The position numbers and the translations under genes were made by a program. Shown in pieces: positions 26,366 through 35,290 of a DNA stretch of 64,000 nucleotides (its first letter is position 1; every line of letters starts with the position of its first letter). Origin of the DNA: a bacterium D16-36 (GTDB lineage Bacteria > Bacillota > Clostridia > Lachnospirales > Lachnospiraceae); contig RAYF01000019.1 of NCBI GenBank assembly GCA_003611745.1, forward strand, positions 32,735 to 96,734, read 5' to 3'. Below the pieces are notes generated by a model, which made no database searches, was not told where the DNA came from, and was given only the letters and a program-made list of their open reading frames with translations.

Positions 26366-26953
26366 CTAGCCGGATACTGATAAACAGGATGACCGAAAAC
26401 CTTTTTCGAATAAAAGGAGTATTGCATCAACCACTGTATGGCATAAGCATAAGATATACTCGCAATCACGCTTTACCGCACTTTTCGTCTCTGCATATAT
26501 CTGATGCATCCTTTTAATAAAGTTTAAAATCATCTCTGGGTCATAAACTGTCTCCCCTAAACGTTTTCTTACTGCTTCCGGACTCTTCACGTAGGAACGA
26601 ATCTCATGTTTTAATTCTTCCTCATAGATACAATGATCTTTCAACTTTCCGTCATAATTCGCATTGTGGGGAAACGTAAAATAATCTGATACATAATGGG
26701 TAATCACTCCTAAATGGATGTAAAAATAACGATCCGTACCTTTTTCCTGGTCATAATGTGATACCATTTTGTACATTTCTTTTTCTAAAACATCAAAGGA
26801 TTCTTCAATCGTATGCTTGCGGACCAAAAAACTTGGAACGCAGTCCGGCAATATACTGCCAATATAAAAAGCTCCTTTATGATGCTGAATCGACTCCATC
26901 CCTTCACTGTTCATCAAATAATGAGCCAAGGAAATATGGGATTTCTTACGCAT
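26366..26953 (-). CDS. Zinc-dependent phospholipase C-like protein
   Basis: A 195-residue protein with the histidine/aspartate pattern of the zinc-dependent PLC/S1-P1 helical fold: SHISLAHYLMNSEG near the N-terminus, YIGSILPDCVPSF, YIHLGVITHYVSDYFTFPHN and a later KHEIRSYV. No signal peptide, so it acts in the cytosol or is not an exported lipase. Homologues are widespread in Clostridia as PF00882-type proteins of unknown substrate. The last residues (GFRSSCLSVSG) look less conserved. Its start codon has AGGAGG-like GAGAGGAGG upstream. Confidence 0.8.
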   Translation of the reverse strand: MRKKSHISLAHYLMNSEGMESIQHHKGAFYIGSILPDCVPSFLVRKHTIEESFDVLEKEMYKMVSHYDQEKGTDRYFYIHLGVITHYVSDYFTFPHNANYDGKLKDHCIYEEELKHEIRSYVKSPEAVRKRLGETVYDPEMILNFIKRMHQIYAETKSAVKRDCEYILCLCHTVVDAILLLFEKGFRSSCLSVSG

Positions 26954-27097
26954 ACCAACCTCCTCTCTAACATCCTCACGACGAACATCGCTGTCATTTA
27001 TTTGTTGTCCTAATTGTATATCTTTTTAAAAGAAAAATCAAGAGTTTTTTGACAATTCGCAAAATTTTCTTATTTTGTCATTCTTTTCACATGATAC

Positions 27098-27127
27098 TTG
27101 ACATACAAGTCGTCTCTATTGTAAAAT
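27098..27127 (+). promoter_or_regulatory. Promoter of CBS/DUF21 gene
   Basis: TTGACA (27098-27103) and TAAAAT (27122-27127) with an 18-base spacer, about 50 bases before the start codon. Confidence 0.75.
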
Positions 27128-27179
27128 AGATGCTAAATATACTAAATTTTAAAAGAAAACATTGATAGGAGTTGATTAT

Positions 27180-28505
27180 TTGGATTCGAGTGACGCCTCG
27201 CGGATAATTATTTTAATTATCCTGCTGATTCTCTCTGCTTTCTTTTCGTCAGCGGAGACTTGTCTGACTACTGTAAACAAAATGAGAATGAAATCTCTTG
27301 CAGATGAAAAAGTCAAGAATGCCAGTCTGGTACTGAAACTGACAGAAAACCCAACCAAACTGCTCAGTGCCATTCTGATAGGCAATAATATTGTAAATAT
27401 TACCGCCTCATCCCTTACCACATCATTTGCAATTCAACTGGCACATAAATTAGGGTTTTCTGATCTGGTCAGTGCTTTTACAGGTCTTGGCACTGGTATT
27501 TTAACAGTTCTGGTATTGATTTTTGGCGAAATCGTCCCGAAATCCTTTGCAACTGTAAACAGCGAAAAGTTAGCTCTTTTCTATGCAAAGCCAATTTATG
27601 CCATTACAACTGTCCTGACACCATTATCTTACCTGATGAACCAGCTTTCCAATGGATTGCTGCACATTCTCCACATTGATGCAGATAAACAGCCTGCCAT
27701 TACAGAAACGGAGCTGCGCACCATTGTAGATGTAAGCCATCAGGAAGGCGTCATAGAGAGCGAAGAACGCCAAATGATTACCAACGTGGTTGATTTCGGT
27801 GATTCCCTTGCGAAAGATGTCATGGTTCCCAAAATGGATGTGACTTTTGCAAACGTTAAGCTCTCATATAATGAATTGGTAGAATTATATTCCGAGTGTA
27901 CATTTACCCGTATGCCCGTCTACAGCGAGAGCCGTGACAATATTGTTGGAATCATTAACCTAAAGGATTTATTCTTTTATCAGGGTTCTAAAAAAGATTT
28001 CTCCCTTTCTGAAATCATGCGGGAACCATATTTTACTTATGAATACAAAAAGATTTCCGAACTTTTTTTTGAAATGAAACAGGAATCCATTCCCATGGCC
28101 ATTGTTCTGGACGAGTATGGTTCCACTTCAGGTATTCTTACCATCGAAGACCTGATTGAAGAGATTGTTGGTGAAATCCGCGATGAATATGATACAAATG
28201 AAGAGGACGAAATCACAAAAATAGATGATGAAACATATATACTGCTGGGAGTGGCTAAGCTCGACAATGTAGACGAACAGCTTGGAATTACTTTGGAATC
28301 TGAAGATTATGATTCAATTGCAGGACACATTATCAATCTGCTTGACCATTTCCCGGAAGCCGGGGAATGTGTCAGTGATGAATTCGCAACATATACGGTC
28401 TTAGAGGCCGAAAAAAACCGGATAGACAAAGTAAAACTTCACCTTCTACCGCCTGCACAGCCGGAAGAGGAGGAAGAAGAAATAAGAAGGGATGTAGCTT
28501 TATAA
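27180..28505 (+). CDS. Hemolysin-family membrane protein with DUF21, CBS pair and CorC_HlyC domains
   Basis: Start TTG at 27180 is chosen because AGGAG(T) lies seven bases upstream; 441 residues. Domains: DUF21 membrane domain with four helices (residues about 1-190; SAFFSSAETCLTTVNKMRM, LIFGEIVPKSFATVN), two CBS motifs (about 205-325; VMVPKMDVTFANV, FFEMKQESIPMAIVLDEYGSTSGILTIEDLIEEIVGEI), and a C-terminal CorC_HlyC domain (ETYILLGVAKLDNVDEQLG). The family includes magnesium/cobalt efflux proteins (CorB/C, MpfA); true hemolysis is not implied. Magnesium homeostasis is the best guess. It has its own promoter and terminator. Confidence 0.9.
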   Translation: MDSSDASRIIILIILLILSAFFSSAETCLTTVNKMRMKSLADEKVKNASLVLKLTENPTKLLSAILIGNNIVNITASSLTTSFAIQLAHKLGFSDLVSAFTGLGTGILTVLVLIFGEIVPKSFATVNSEKLALFYAKPIYAITTVLTPLSYLMNQLSNGLLHILHIDADKQPAITETELRTIVDVSHQEGVIESEERQMITNVVDFGDSLAKDVMVPKMDVTFANVKLSYNELVELYSECTFTRMPVYSESRDNIVGIINLKDLFFYQGSKKDFSLSEIMREPYFTYEYKKISELFFEMKQESIPMAIVLDEYGSTSGILTIEDLIEEIVGEIRDEYDTNEEDEITKIDDETYILLGVAKLDNVDEQLGITLESEDYDSIAGHIINLLDHFPEAGECVSDEFATYTVLEAEKNRIDKVKLHLLPPAQPEEEEEEIRRDVAL

Positions 28506-28522
28506 CAGCTACATCCCTTTTT
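28487..28522 (+). terminator. Rho-independent terminator
   Basis: AAGGGATGTAGCT (28487-28499) pairs with AGCTACATCCCTT (28507-28519), followed by T residues. The stem begins inside the last codons of the CBS/DUF21 gene. Confidence 0.9.
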
Positions 28523-28572
28523 AATACATAGGGAAGAAAATCCTCCCTGTGTTTATTGACTATTATTCTAGT

Positions 28573-28601
28573 GTATAGGATATTTAACAAATATCCTATA
28601 C
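28573..28601 (-). terminator. Hairpin terminator of histidine kinase gene
   Basis: GTATAGGATATTT (28573-28585) and AAATATCCTATAC (28589-28601) form a 13-bp stem with a 3-base loop, starting at the kinase stop codon. Confidence 0.65.
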
Positions 28602-30007
28602 TAATATATTAGAATGATAATAAACTGTGTCCCTTCACCCCGCTTGCTTTTAACAGCAATATCGCCGCCATGAAGAGTGATAATCTGTTTTGCGATTGCA
28701 AGACCAAGGCCGCTTCCCTCCGGCCTCTGTTTCGTATTCGTCCCCCTGTAATACCGGTTAAAAAGCTCCGACTGTTCCTCGTCGCTTATGCCGATTCCAT
28801 TATCAGAAATACGAATCAATATCCTCCTTTCCTGATCGGTGCCTATACTGATTGTTACTTTTGTTTCAGGCGGATTATGCGTCAACGCATTAATAATAAG
28901 GTTACTCACGGCACGGCGGAATAGATCAATGTCAACACAAACCTCACATTCCTGTATATTGCTTTCAAACTCAATGCTGCGGTCCGTAAACGCAGGAGTG
29001 TTTACAATATCAATGGCCAGTTCTTTTAGAAAACGCACAAGGTGGATAGCCTGCGGACAGTATGGCACTACACCGGAATCCAGCTGATAGGTCAGCTTCA
29101 AATCGTTAATCATTTTTTCTGTATGATTTGCATTTTTTAAGATAATCGCGCCATATTCCCGTACCGTCCCACCGTCAGGGGCAGGGCTGTCCATGAGAAG
29201 TTCTGCGTAACCCTTGATTGGCGAAAGCGGTGTCTTCAAATCATGTGTAATATTAACAATCCACTCCCTGCGCATCCGTTCCGTATCCTGCCAGACCTTG
29301 TCACTTCGGCGGATTTCTGTGTCCATCTTATTAAGCGCCCCATAAACTTCGCCGAAAATGCCTTTCTCATGCAGTGGGCTATAGGAACGCATTGAAACAT
29401 CCCCGATGCCTTTTGCTATTTTGCCAAGATGCCTGATAAGCCAAAAGCCATAACAAACTACAAACAAGAGAATCGCACATAAAGTAAAGAATATTCCCTT
29501 GCGGAATAACGGCGAAAGCCGTCCGACATTCTCTCCGTTATAGTAAAGCATATGCTTTCCTATCGCATAGGGAAATCCAATCAGATAGCTCCATGTCTCT
29601 CCAGAATTTTCATAGCTATTCACAAAAACAGTATTGCCCCGCTCATATGCGCTTGTGCAAATTGAAATCAACTCTGATGCAGAGTATCTCGCCGGATAAC
29701 TCTCAGGCTTGTTGCGGCAAAAAACTTCTTCCCCTGTCTCATCAATAACCTGAAGCCACAGCCCGTACTCGTCCAAACGCTCCAGCCCAATCTCTTTTAT
29801 TCTGATTTTACCGTTATCATTCTCCATCCATACTGAAAAACTATCTGTAAACGTAGCCGGCCATGACGCCAGGCTCAAACCTTCCGGCTCAGTTATTCCG
29901 AAAATGTAATAAAACATTGCGATTGCAATAACAATAGCAATAAGAAGTAACGCTGACACTATAAAAAATATCCGTAAAAATGGATTAAGCTGCTTTTTAT
30001 TTCCCAT
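28601..30007 (-). CDS. Sensor histidine kinase
   Basis: Membrane sensor kinase, 468 residues. One helix at about 10-35, an extracytoplasmic sensor of about 120 residues (VIDETGEEVFCRNKPESYP), a second helix at about 160-180, then a linker, the dimerisation domain with phosphorylated His in VNITHDLKTPLSPIKGYAELL, and an ATPase domain with SNLIINALTHNP, RISDNGIGI and EGSGLGLAI. It overlaps the response regulator by 11 bases, so the two form one system. The signal is unknown; the sensor has no recognised ligand fold. VanS/YcbM-like kinases have a similar layout. Confidence 0.93.
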   Translation of the reverse strand: MGNKKQLNPFLRIFFIVSALLLIAIVIAIAMFYYIFGITEPEGLSLASWPATFTDSFSVWMENDNGKIRIKEIGLERLDEYGLWLQVIDETGEEVFCRNKPESYPARYSASELISICTSAYERGNTVFVNSYENSGETWSYLIGFPYAIGKHMLYYNGENVGRLSPLFRKGIFFTLCAILLFVVCYGFWLIRHLGKIAKGIGDVSMRSYSPLHEKGIFGEVYGALNKMDTEIRRSDKVWQDTERMRREWIVNITHDLKTPLSPIKGYAELLMDSPAPDGGTVREYGAIILKNANHTEKMINDLKLTYQLDSGVVPYCPQAIHLVRFLKELAIDIVNTPAFTDRSIEFESNIQECEVCVDIDLFRRAVSNLIINALTHNPPETKVTISIGTDQERRILIRISDNGIGISDEEQSELFNRYYRGTNTKQRPEGSGLGLAIAKQIITLHGGDIAVKSKRGEGTQFIIILIY

Positions 30008-30701
30008 ATGGATTTACCAATTTATATCCTAAACCTTTCATCGTGATAATATATTTTGGCATTGCCGGATTTTCCTCTAACTTTTCACGCAGATGGCGGA
30101 TGTGCACCATTACCGTATTATCGCACCCGAAACTGTCCTCACCCCAAACGGTTTCATATAAACGTTCACGGCTGACTACCCGGCCTAGGTTCTCCGCCAG
30201 ATACCGTAAAATCTCAAACTCCCTTGCAGTCAGACCGATTTCATTATCGCCCTTCATCACCCTGCACCCGTCAGTGTCTATCATCAGTTCGCCAATTTGA
30301 ATAGAAAACCCCTGTATTGGAACCTGCCTGTATTCCGCACGGCGCAGCCCAGCTTTCACTCTATATGCTATTTCCTTCGGGCTAAACGGCTTTGTAACAT
30401 AATCGTCACCACCGACAGCCAAACCAAGTATTTTATCCAATTCATCATTTTTTGATGAAAGAAACAAAACAGGGCAGTAAGAGAACTCCCGAATCTGTTT
30501 GCATACTTCATACCCATCTATGTCCGGCAGCATAACATCTAAAATAATAATATCCGGCTGAATTTCCTTGCACGTAGCCACAGCACAAATCCCACTATCA
30601 ATTTTAATAATGTTATAAAACCCCTCTATGTTCAAGGCTTTTTCAAGTAAATCTAATATATCCGGCTCATCATCAACAAGCATAATTTTATACTTATCCA
30701 C
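29997..30701 (-). CDS. OmpR-family response regulator
   Basis: Receiver plus winged-helix transcription factor paired with the downstream kinase. GTG at 30701 (VDKYKIMLVDDEPD) is chosen as start because AGGGGGGA precedes it; 234 residues. The receiver has the acidic pair in VDDEPD, phospho-Asp in IIILDVMLPDIDGYE, and Lys in DDYVTKPFSP. The DNA-binding part has GLTAREFEILRYLAENLGRVVSRERLYETVWG and HIRHLREKLEENP. The target genes are not evident; no transporter lies next to it. Confidence 0.93.
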   Translation of the reverse strand: MDKYKIMLVDDEPDILDLLEKALNIEGFYNIIKIDSGICAVATCKEIQPDIIILDVMLPDIDGYEVCKQIREFSYCPVLFLSSKNDELDKILGLAVGGDDYVTKPFSPKEIAYRVKAGLRRAEYRQVPIQGFSIQIGELMIDTDGCRVMKGDNEIGLTAREFEILRYLAENLGRVVSRERLYETVWGEDSFGCDNTVMVHIRHLREKLEENPAMPKYIITMKGLGYKLVNPYGK

Positions 30702-30784
30702 CCAGTATCCCCCCTCTTGCCTTTTATGTTTTTCCTTTCCTGCTCTGTACATGTACTCTCAGCACTATTAGTTAGCACTGACTT

Positions 30785-30813
30785 AAGGTAACTCAAAATT
30801 CTCTTGCTGTCAA
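30785..30813 (-). promoter_or_regulatory. Possible promoter of two-component system
   Basis: On the minus strand TTGACA (30808-30813) and TACCTT (30785-30790) are 17 bases apart. The -10 is weak. AGTGCT occurs twice just downstream and could bind a regulator. Confidence 0.4.
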
Positions 30814-30931
30814 TAGACATTCTGCAGATTCCACGGAAACCTGATAGAAATATAAATGTGATTGTGATATTCTACTTAAAGGCAGCCTGATACCAGCAAT
30901 ATAAAATCAAATTTGTGGAGGATAACATATT

Positions 30932-31300
30932 ATGGAGATAAAAAAGATAGGTTATGACTTTTCGGTATGTAAAGTGGAGGATTATTCGCTTATAGATTTG
31001 AGTGCAGAATATTGTTTTATCGGAAAAACAAATGATGAAAATTCTTTAGTATGTATTACAAATGATGTTCCGCTTAATGCAACCCAAAGAGATGACGGCT
31101 GGAAAGCATTCTGCATTCAGGGAATTTTGGATTTTTCCTTAGTTGGGATACTGTCTGATATCTGTAAAAATCTAGCACAAAATAATATCAGTATATTTGC
31201 AATCTCAACTTTTAATACCGATTATGTTCTAATAAAGCAAAATAATTATCAAAAAGCACTAGATATTCTTTATAATGCGGGATATGAAATTGCGGAATAA
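30932..31300 (+). CDS. ACT-domain protein (CASTOR-like ACT_7)
   Basis: A 122-residue cytosolic protein with GGAGG upstream. The C-terminal half (FSLVGILSDICKNLAQNNISIFAISTFNTDYVLIKQNNYQKALDILYNAGYEI) is a classical ACT fold, as in small amino-acid-sensing proteins of the CASTOR/ACT_7 group. The N-terminal half is a second, more diverged ACT-like unit. Its base composition is more AT-rich than the metabolic genes around. A single gene in front of a shared terminator; the ligand is unknown. Confidence 0.8.
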   Translation: MEIKKIGYDFSVCKVEDYSLIDLSAEYCFIGKTNDENSLVCITNDVPLNATQRDDGWKAFCIQGILDFSLVGILSDICKNLAQNNISIFAISTFNTDYVLIKQNNYQKALDILYNAGYEIAE

Positions 31301-31371
31301 CAATTAAAGATTTATCTAAAAGTTTCACAGCATAGATAATTATAAATATTTTAGGTACTGTCAACTGAACC

Positions 31372-31415
31372 GAGAGGCGGTCTGGCAACTTCATGATACT
31401 TCCAGACCGCCTCTC
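31372..31415. terminator. Strong bidirectional terminator hairpin
   Basis: GAGAGGCGGTCTGG (31372-31385) pairs perfectly with CCAGACCGCCTCTC (31402-31415), between the ACT gene and the convergent broken GDPD gene. Confidence 0.85.
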
Positions 31416-31420
31416 TCTAA

Positions 31421-32741
31421 TTATTGGAACAATTTCAGGTATTCCAGCAGTAAATCGCTGTACTGGCTCTCATAAACGCATCTCTTTGCCAATTTAATAT
31501 TATCCGTAATAATGTTATCCGCATTCAGATTGATCATTTTATTGATACCCTCCTCGGTATTCACTGTCCATACATATATTTCTTTTCCGGCGCTATGAAC
31601 GTGGGAAATCAGGTTTCTGGTAGCACTCGTCGCCTCAACGCTGAAATGATCCGCAGCCGCCAATTGATTGATATCGCCATAAGCAAGGCTCATCACATAT
31701 ACAGTGGTAACAGAATCGTCGCAGGCTTTTACTTTTTCCAGCACTTCATATACCTGTGAGGTAATCACACAGGCATCCTCAATACCCGCCTCATGAATCA
31801 CATCAATGACATTTTTTTCAAAATCTGTTTCGTGTCCTGTTGGTTTTAGTTCGATATTCAGCTTAATCCCATTTTCTTTTGCAAACTGTGCTGCCTCCGA
31901 AAGCAGTGGAACTTTTTCTCCAGCATAGGCAGCGTCAAAAAAACTGCCGACATCCAATCCTAAAATTTCTTCATAAGTCAGTTCCCATGTATTGGCGTCC
32001 ACACCGGCTGTACGTCTAAAATTTGTATCATGCATAACGATAATCTGTCCATCCCTGCTTTGCTGCACATCAAGTTCAATCCAATCCGCCCCCATTTCCC
32101 TTGCCCCCTCAAATGCGCGCATAGTATTCTCCGGATAGAAAGCGGATGCCCCTCATTTTTGCTATATGGCGGTGCTACACTGTGTATTACCGGCTCATTC
32201 AATTCTTCTTTATGGGAGTAGTACAAAAAACTGACACATCCATAGCTGACCGGCACCGCAATCACAAAGACAACAACGACGGAAAATATAATTGCCATCC
32301 ATATCCATGTGGACATCACCCAGCGCACGACAAACAAGCCGGAAAAGAGCTTTCCGGCCAGAGCCGCCAACGCTGCGGCAGCAAAAACGAAAACAAGATA
32401 AAGCAGCACAAAAAGAAATTGAATCAATACCATCTCCATAAAGTCCCTGATTCGTTTCTTCTTTCCCAACAGCCTGCTTCTTTTCCGTGCTTCCCGGAAA
32501 CTGCACCCCTCCAGCGTAAAATAGTGAAGGGCATACAGCCATTTCATCATCAAAGCTATCAGCAGGAATGTTACACCGCCAAGCACAAGAGACAGTGTCA
32601 GATCAGCAAAAATATAGTCGAGAATGAATTCTGGTATAGCTATGGTGCTAAAAACACCAGATGCTAACCCAATATTTAAAAACCTAAAAGCGGCCTCCAA
32701 TTATATAAAATCAGTTTATTTATTTCCCTTAATTTTTTCAT
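31421..32741 (-). pseudogene. Broken glycerophosphodiester phosphodiesterase with membrane domain
   Basis: Remnant of a membrane-anchored GDPD. An ATG at 32741 with GGAGGGG upstream opens MKKLREINKLILYNWRPLLGF, the usual start of this family, then hits a stop. A second frame (to about 32000) carries the rest of a truncated membrane domain (ALHYFTLEGCSFREARKRSRLL, then helices). A third frame from about 32150 down to 31421 encodes the catalytic domain from GASAFYPENTMRAFEG to the end (ELDVQQSRDGQIIVMHD, GVDANTWELTYEEILGLDVG, NIELKPTG). The catalytic His-Arg and the last membrane helix before the enzyme domain are missing where the frames change. At least two lesions, so no working enzyme is expected. 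Confidence 0.85.
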
Positions 32742-32880
32742 AAAGCCCCTCCAATGCAGGCATATCCCATTTACCAAGTCATGCACGCCGGCTGTTATAC
32801 AGCACCACATATTTTCCACTTAACTCCATCAGAGAATCATGGTTCTCGACTTCCTTAATATCACCTGTTTGACTTGACTA
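32716..32880 (-). other. Degenerate coding remnant
   Basis: Two short frames on the minus strand, DIKEVENHDSLMELSGKYVV (then LYNSRRA and a stop) and LGKWDMPALEGLYEKIKGNK (stop at 32716), read like one C-terminus split by a frameshift and overlapping the GDPD start. The origin is not recognised. The rest of 32742-33056 shows no gene. Confidence 0.4.
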
Positions 32881-33056
32881 AATTTTACAAAGAAGGCTCT
32901 TTCCTATATATGTCACAAAACGAAAAAACGATAAGACTATTTTGCCGGTATTCGCAGTTGCAGTTTTTCGAATATTTTGTTTAACTTTCTTTTCATATTT
33001 GGCATCGGAATATTTCCAGAACATAGCAGCCTTGATATATATTGTATTTATGCAAT

Positions 33057-33377
33057 TTAAAACTCATCATATTTAATAGCATTTCCCTTAGCTTTTTCAA
33101 TGGGATATTTCGCCTCATTTTTATCCATCTTACTATTCACTATTTCATCGACATCTAATTCCAGCCTATCCAACATATTTTGGCAATACACTAGAACATC
33201 TGCCAATTCTTCCTTAACGTGCTCCATATCATAATCATCATCATCCCACTGGAAACATTCCAACAACTCACCTGCCTCTATCATGATAGACTTTGCCAGA
33301 TTAGCCGGAGAATGAAACTGATCCCAATCACGTTCCTCTGTAAATCGTCTAATTCTATCAATTGTCTTTTGATTCAT
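33057..33377 (-). CDS. MazG-like nucleotide pyrophosphohydrolase
   Basis: All-alpha NTP pyrophosphatase of 106 residues, hydrolysing (d)NTPs or modified nucleotides to monophosphates. The metal-binding pattern ExxE...ExxD is visible: MIEAGELLECFQW (residues 32-44) and EELADVLVYCQNML (56-69). The N-terminal RFTEERDWDQFHSPANLAKS is characteristic of the short MazG/YpjD group. It lies 11 bases downstream of the GIY-YIG/DUF2075 gene and is surely co-transcribed. Short MazG-like enzymes next to helicase or nuclease genes are often part of phage-defence modules; here that is inference from context. Composition is AT-rich relative to neighbours. Confidence 0.88.
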   Translation of the reverse strand: MNQKTIDRIRRFTEERDWDQFHSPANLAKSIMIEAGELLECFQWDDDDYDMEHVKEELADVLVYCQNMLDRLELDVDEIVNSKMDKNEAKYPIEKAKGNAIKYDEF

Positions 33378-33388
33378 ATATATATCCC

Positions 33389-35143
33389 TTACCTTTTTGC
33401 CTGATACAATGCATTTCTAAGTTCCTCGTCACATGCATAAATATATAATCCATTTACGCCTCGTGTCATAAGAACTCTTACTTCATGTTGCAACAATAAT
33501 TCTCCATATTTTTTCTTTGTTCCATCAGATAAAGTCCTGTTTCTGACCGCCTTTGCATTACAGCTTGCCTGCGAATCAAAAACAATATGACCATCTCGGT
33601 ACTTTACGGATGGACCAAGTATCACACCAGCATAGTTTAAATCAAATCCTTGTATCACAAATGTTGATCCAACTTCATCTATTGTCTGTGGCTGCTCCGC
33701 CCATGATAAATTCTTGACTTTTTTCTTTTCTTCCACACTAAGGTTCTTCTCCAATTCCCTATTCCATGGTTTATGCCATTTCCCAATTATAACTTCCCAA
33801 TATTTTTTGATTCGACCTGCCTGATTTGAATTTGCATTATACTCCCAATCATAAGTTGCTATGATTCTTGACAAGGAAGTTTTTTGGGAACTTGCTTTTG
33901 TTCGAATTGCATGCTCCAGCTCATCAGGAGAATCAAAAATTCGAATCTCATAATTTTCAGGCGAATCTGGTATTTTTTGAATCATTCTATCTTTTGTGAA
34001 GGAATCAATCCATGCTAACGTCATTTTATCCGCCCGCATTCTCAATTGATTTTTAAGCATCAAATAATTTTGCGCGTCTCTGGCCTGATTCCTGTATTTT
34101 TCGAGCAATTCTGCTTCCCAGAACTGCTCGGTTGTCAAAATCTGATTTTCATCAAACATTACAACTGTCACTCTGGCTCGTTCTAGAATATCCTGAAGCT
34201 GATTTTCCCCCGTATAAGATTGTTTTCCCTGTGTCAGCAAAAGGTGTGCTTCATCTACAAATGCAACATCTATCGGGTTCTCAGGCGAATGTGTATTAAT
34301 AAATCTAGTTGGTCTGAAAACCACTTCACCATATTTATCCGTCAATCCCAGTTTTGAGGCAATTTGCTCATATACTGTTAACTGCTCTTTGTGATTTACA
34401 ATCAAGCTACATTTTATATCTTCATTATCATTCTCTTCCGCCTGACAAAATATCTCATAAAATGTACTGCTGTTTAAAACAGTTTTCCCAGTCCCAGCCT
34501 CGCCTTCTATAAAAATAATCTGACCTTTTTGATTATTTCGCAACACATTCCTTACTCTATCAATAATCATGTTTTTAGCAACAATTTGATCATCGGCAAG
34601 CTTATGTAATGGTGATGCTTTAAAAACAGCTGAATCTTTTATAGTACTTTCTTCAGGAAAAAGCTCCTTGTCATCTTTTCTGAGTTCCCTCCATATTCTT
34701 GAAAATATAACATCCAATTCATTTATTGGATAATATTTTTTTTGTGGATTTCCACGCATATTATGAATCTTTCGTACATTTGGTGCACTAGATAAATAGT
34801 GCATCAATCGATTCTCGATATCGAGTGTCATTGATTTATTAAAATGTTCATGTCCAATAATATATAAGCTAGCAGAACTGCTAAGCATTTCTTTCTGCCA
34901 CGACTTACCAGCTTTATTCCCCTCATTATAGTGCTGCTGCGTGCGTGCAAAAACATTATTTGATTCACCAATATATATATCGTAATTACAGGTACGCTTC
35001 CATTTATGGATGTACACTGTTGGAAAGGAAGCTATAATCTCCCATATTGTTTTATCTTCCTTTTGAAAAAAGTTTCGTTCAAAATCATCTAATGCCGTCT
35101 GGTTGTCCTCTATTTTTCTAATAACCGGACATGAAAGCCCCAT
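33389..35143 (-). CDS. GIY-YIG nuclease-like domain fused to DUF2075 ATPase
   Basis: A 584-residue protein. Residues about 40-115 resemble a GIY-YIG nuclease (PTVYIHKW, YDIYIGESNNVFARTQQH, with a later ENR glutamate). Residues about 195-580 are a DUF2075 P-loop ATPase of helicase type: Walker A EGEAGTGKT at 213-221, Walker B DVAFVDEAH at 292-300, a following VVMFDENQ, arginine-rich LRMRADKMT, FVIQGFDLNYAGVILGP and the closing YGELLLQHEVRVLMTRGVNGLYIYA, as in superfamily 1 motifs V-VI. Such fusions probably process nucleic acid. Start ATG at 35143 follows AGGTGAG. The gene is AT-rich, sits in a gene-decay region, and pairs with MazG, suggesting horizontal transfer and a defence role. Confidence 0.85.
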   Translation of the reverse strand: MGLSCPVIRKIEDNQTALDDFERNFFQKEDKTIWEIIASFPTVYIHKWKRTCNYDIYIGESNNVFARTQQHYNEGNKAGKSWQKEMLSSSASLYIIGHEHFNKSMTLDIENRLMHYLSSAPNVRKIHNMRGNPQKKYYPINELDVIFSRIWRELRKDDKELFPEESTIKDSAVFKASPLHKLADDQIVAKNMIIDRVRNVLRNNQKGQIIFIEGEAGTGKTVLNSSTFYEIFCQAEENDNEDIKCSLIVNHKEQLTVYEQIASKLGLTDKYGEVVFRPTRFINTHSPENPIDVAFVDEAHLLLTQGKQSYTGENQLQDILERARVTVVMFDENQILTTEQFWEAELLEKYRNQARDAQNYLMLKNQLRMRADKMTLAWIDSFTKDRMIQKIPDSPENYEIRIFDSPDELEHAIRTKASSQKTSLSRIIATYDWEYNANSNQAGRIKKYWEVIIGKWHKPWNRELEKNLSVEEKKKVKNLSWAEQPQTIDEVGSTFVIQGFDLNYAGVILGPSVKYRDGHIVFDSQASCNAKAVRNRTLSDGTKKKYGELLLQHEVRVLMTRGVNGLYIYACDEELRNALYQAKR

Positions 35144-35290
35144 CTTCTCACCTGCTTTCCTTTCCGTTTTTGTATCTCCATACTACCATATAATCTGTTT
35201 TTTTTACAATCACATACAGACCGCCCACACGGATAAAACTAAATAACTTATCGTTGCCTTGTCCACATGGTCAACACCACAAAGGGATAT

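Noticed and set aside
26284..26469. Small minus-strand frame overlapping the end of the phospholipase-like gene
   Set aside because: No ribosome site, overlaps a well-supported gene and a terminator; treated as chance, although it might reflect an altered C-terminus of that gene.
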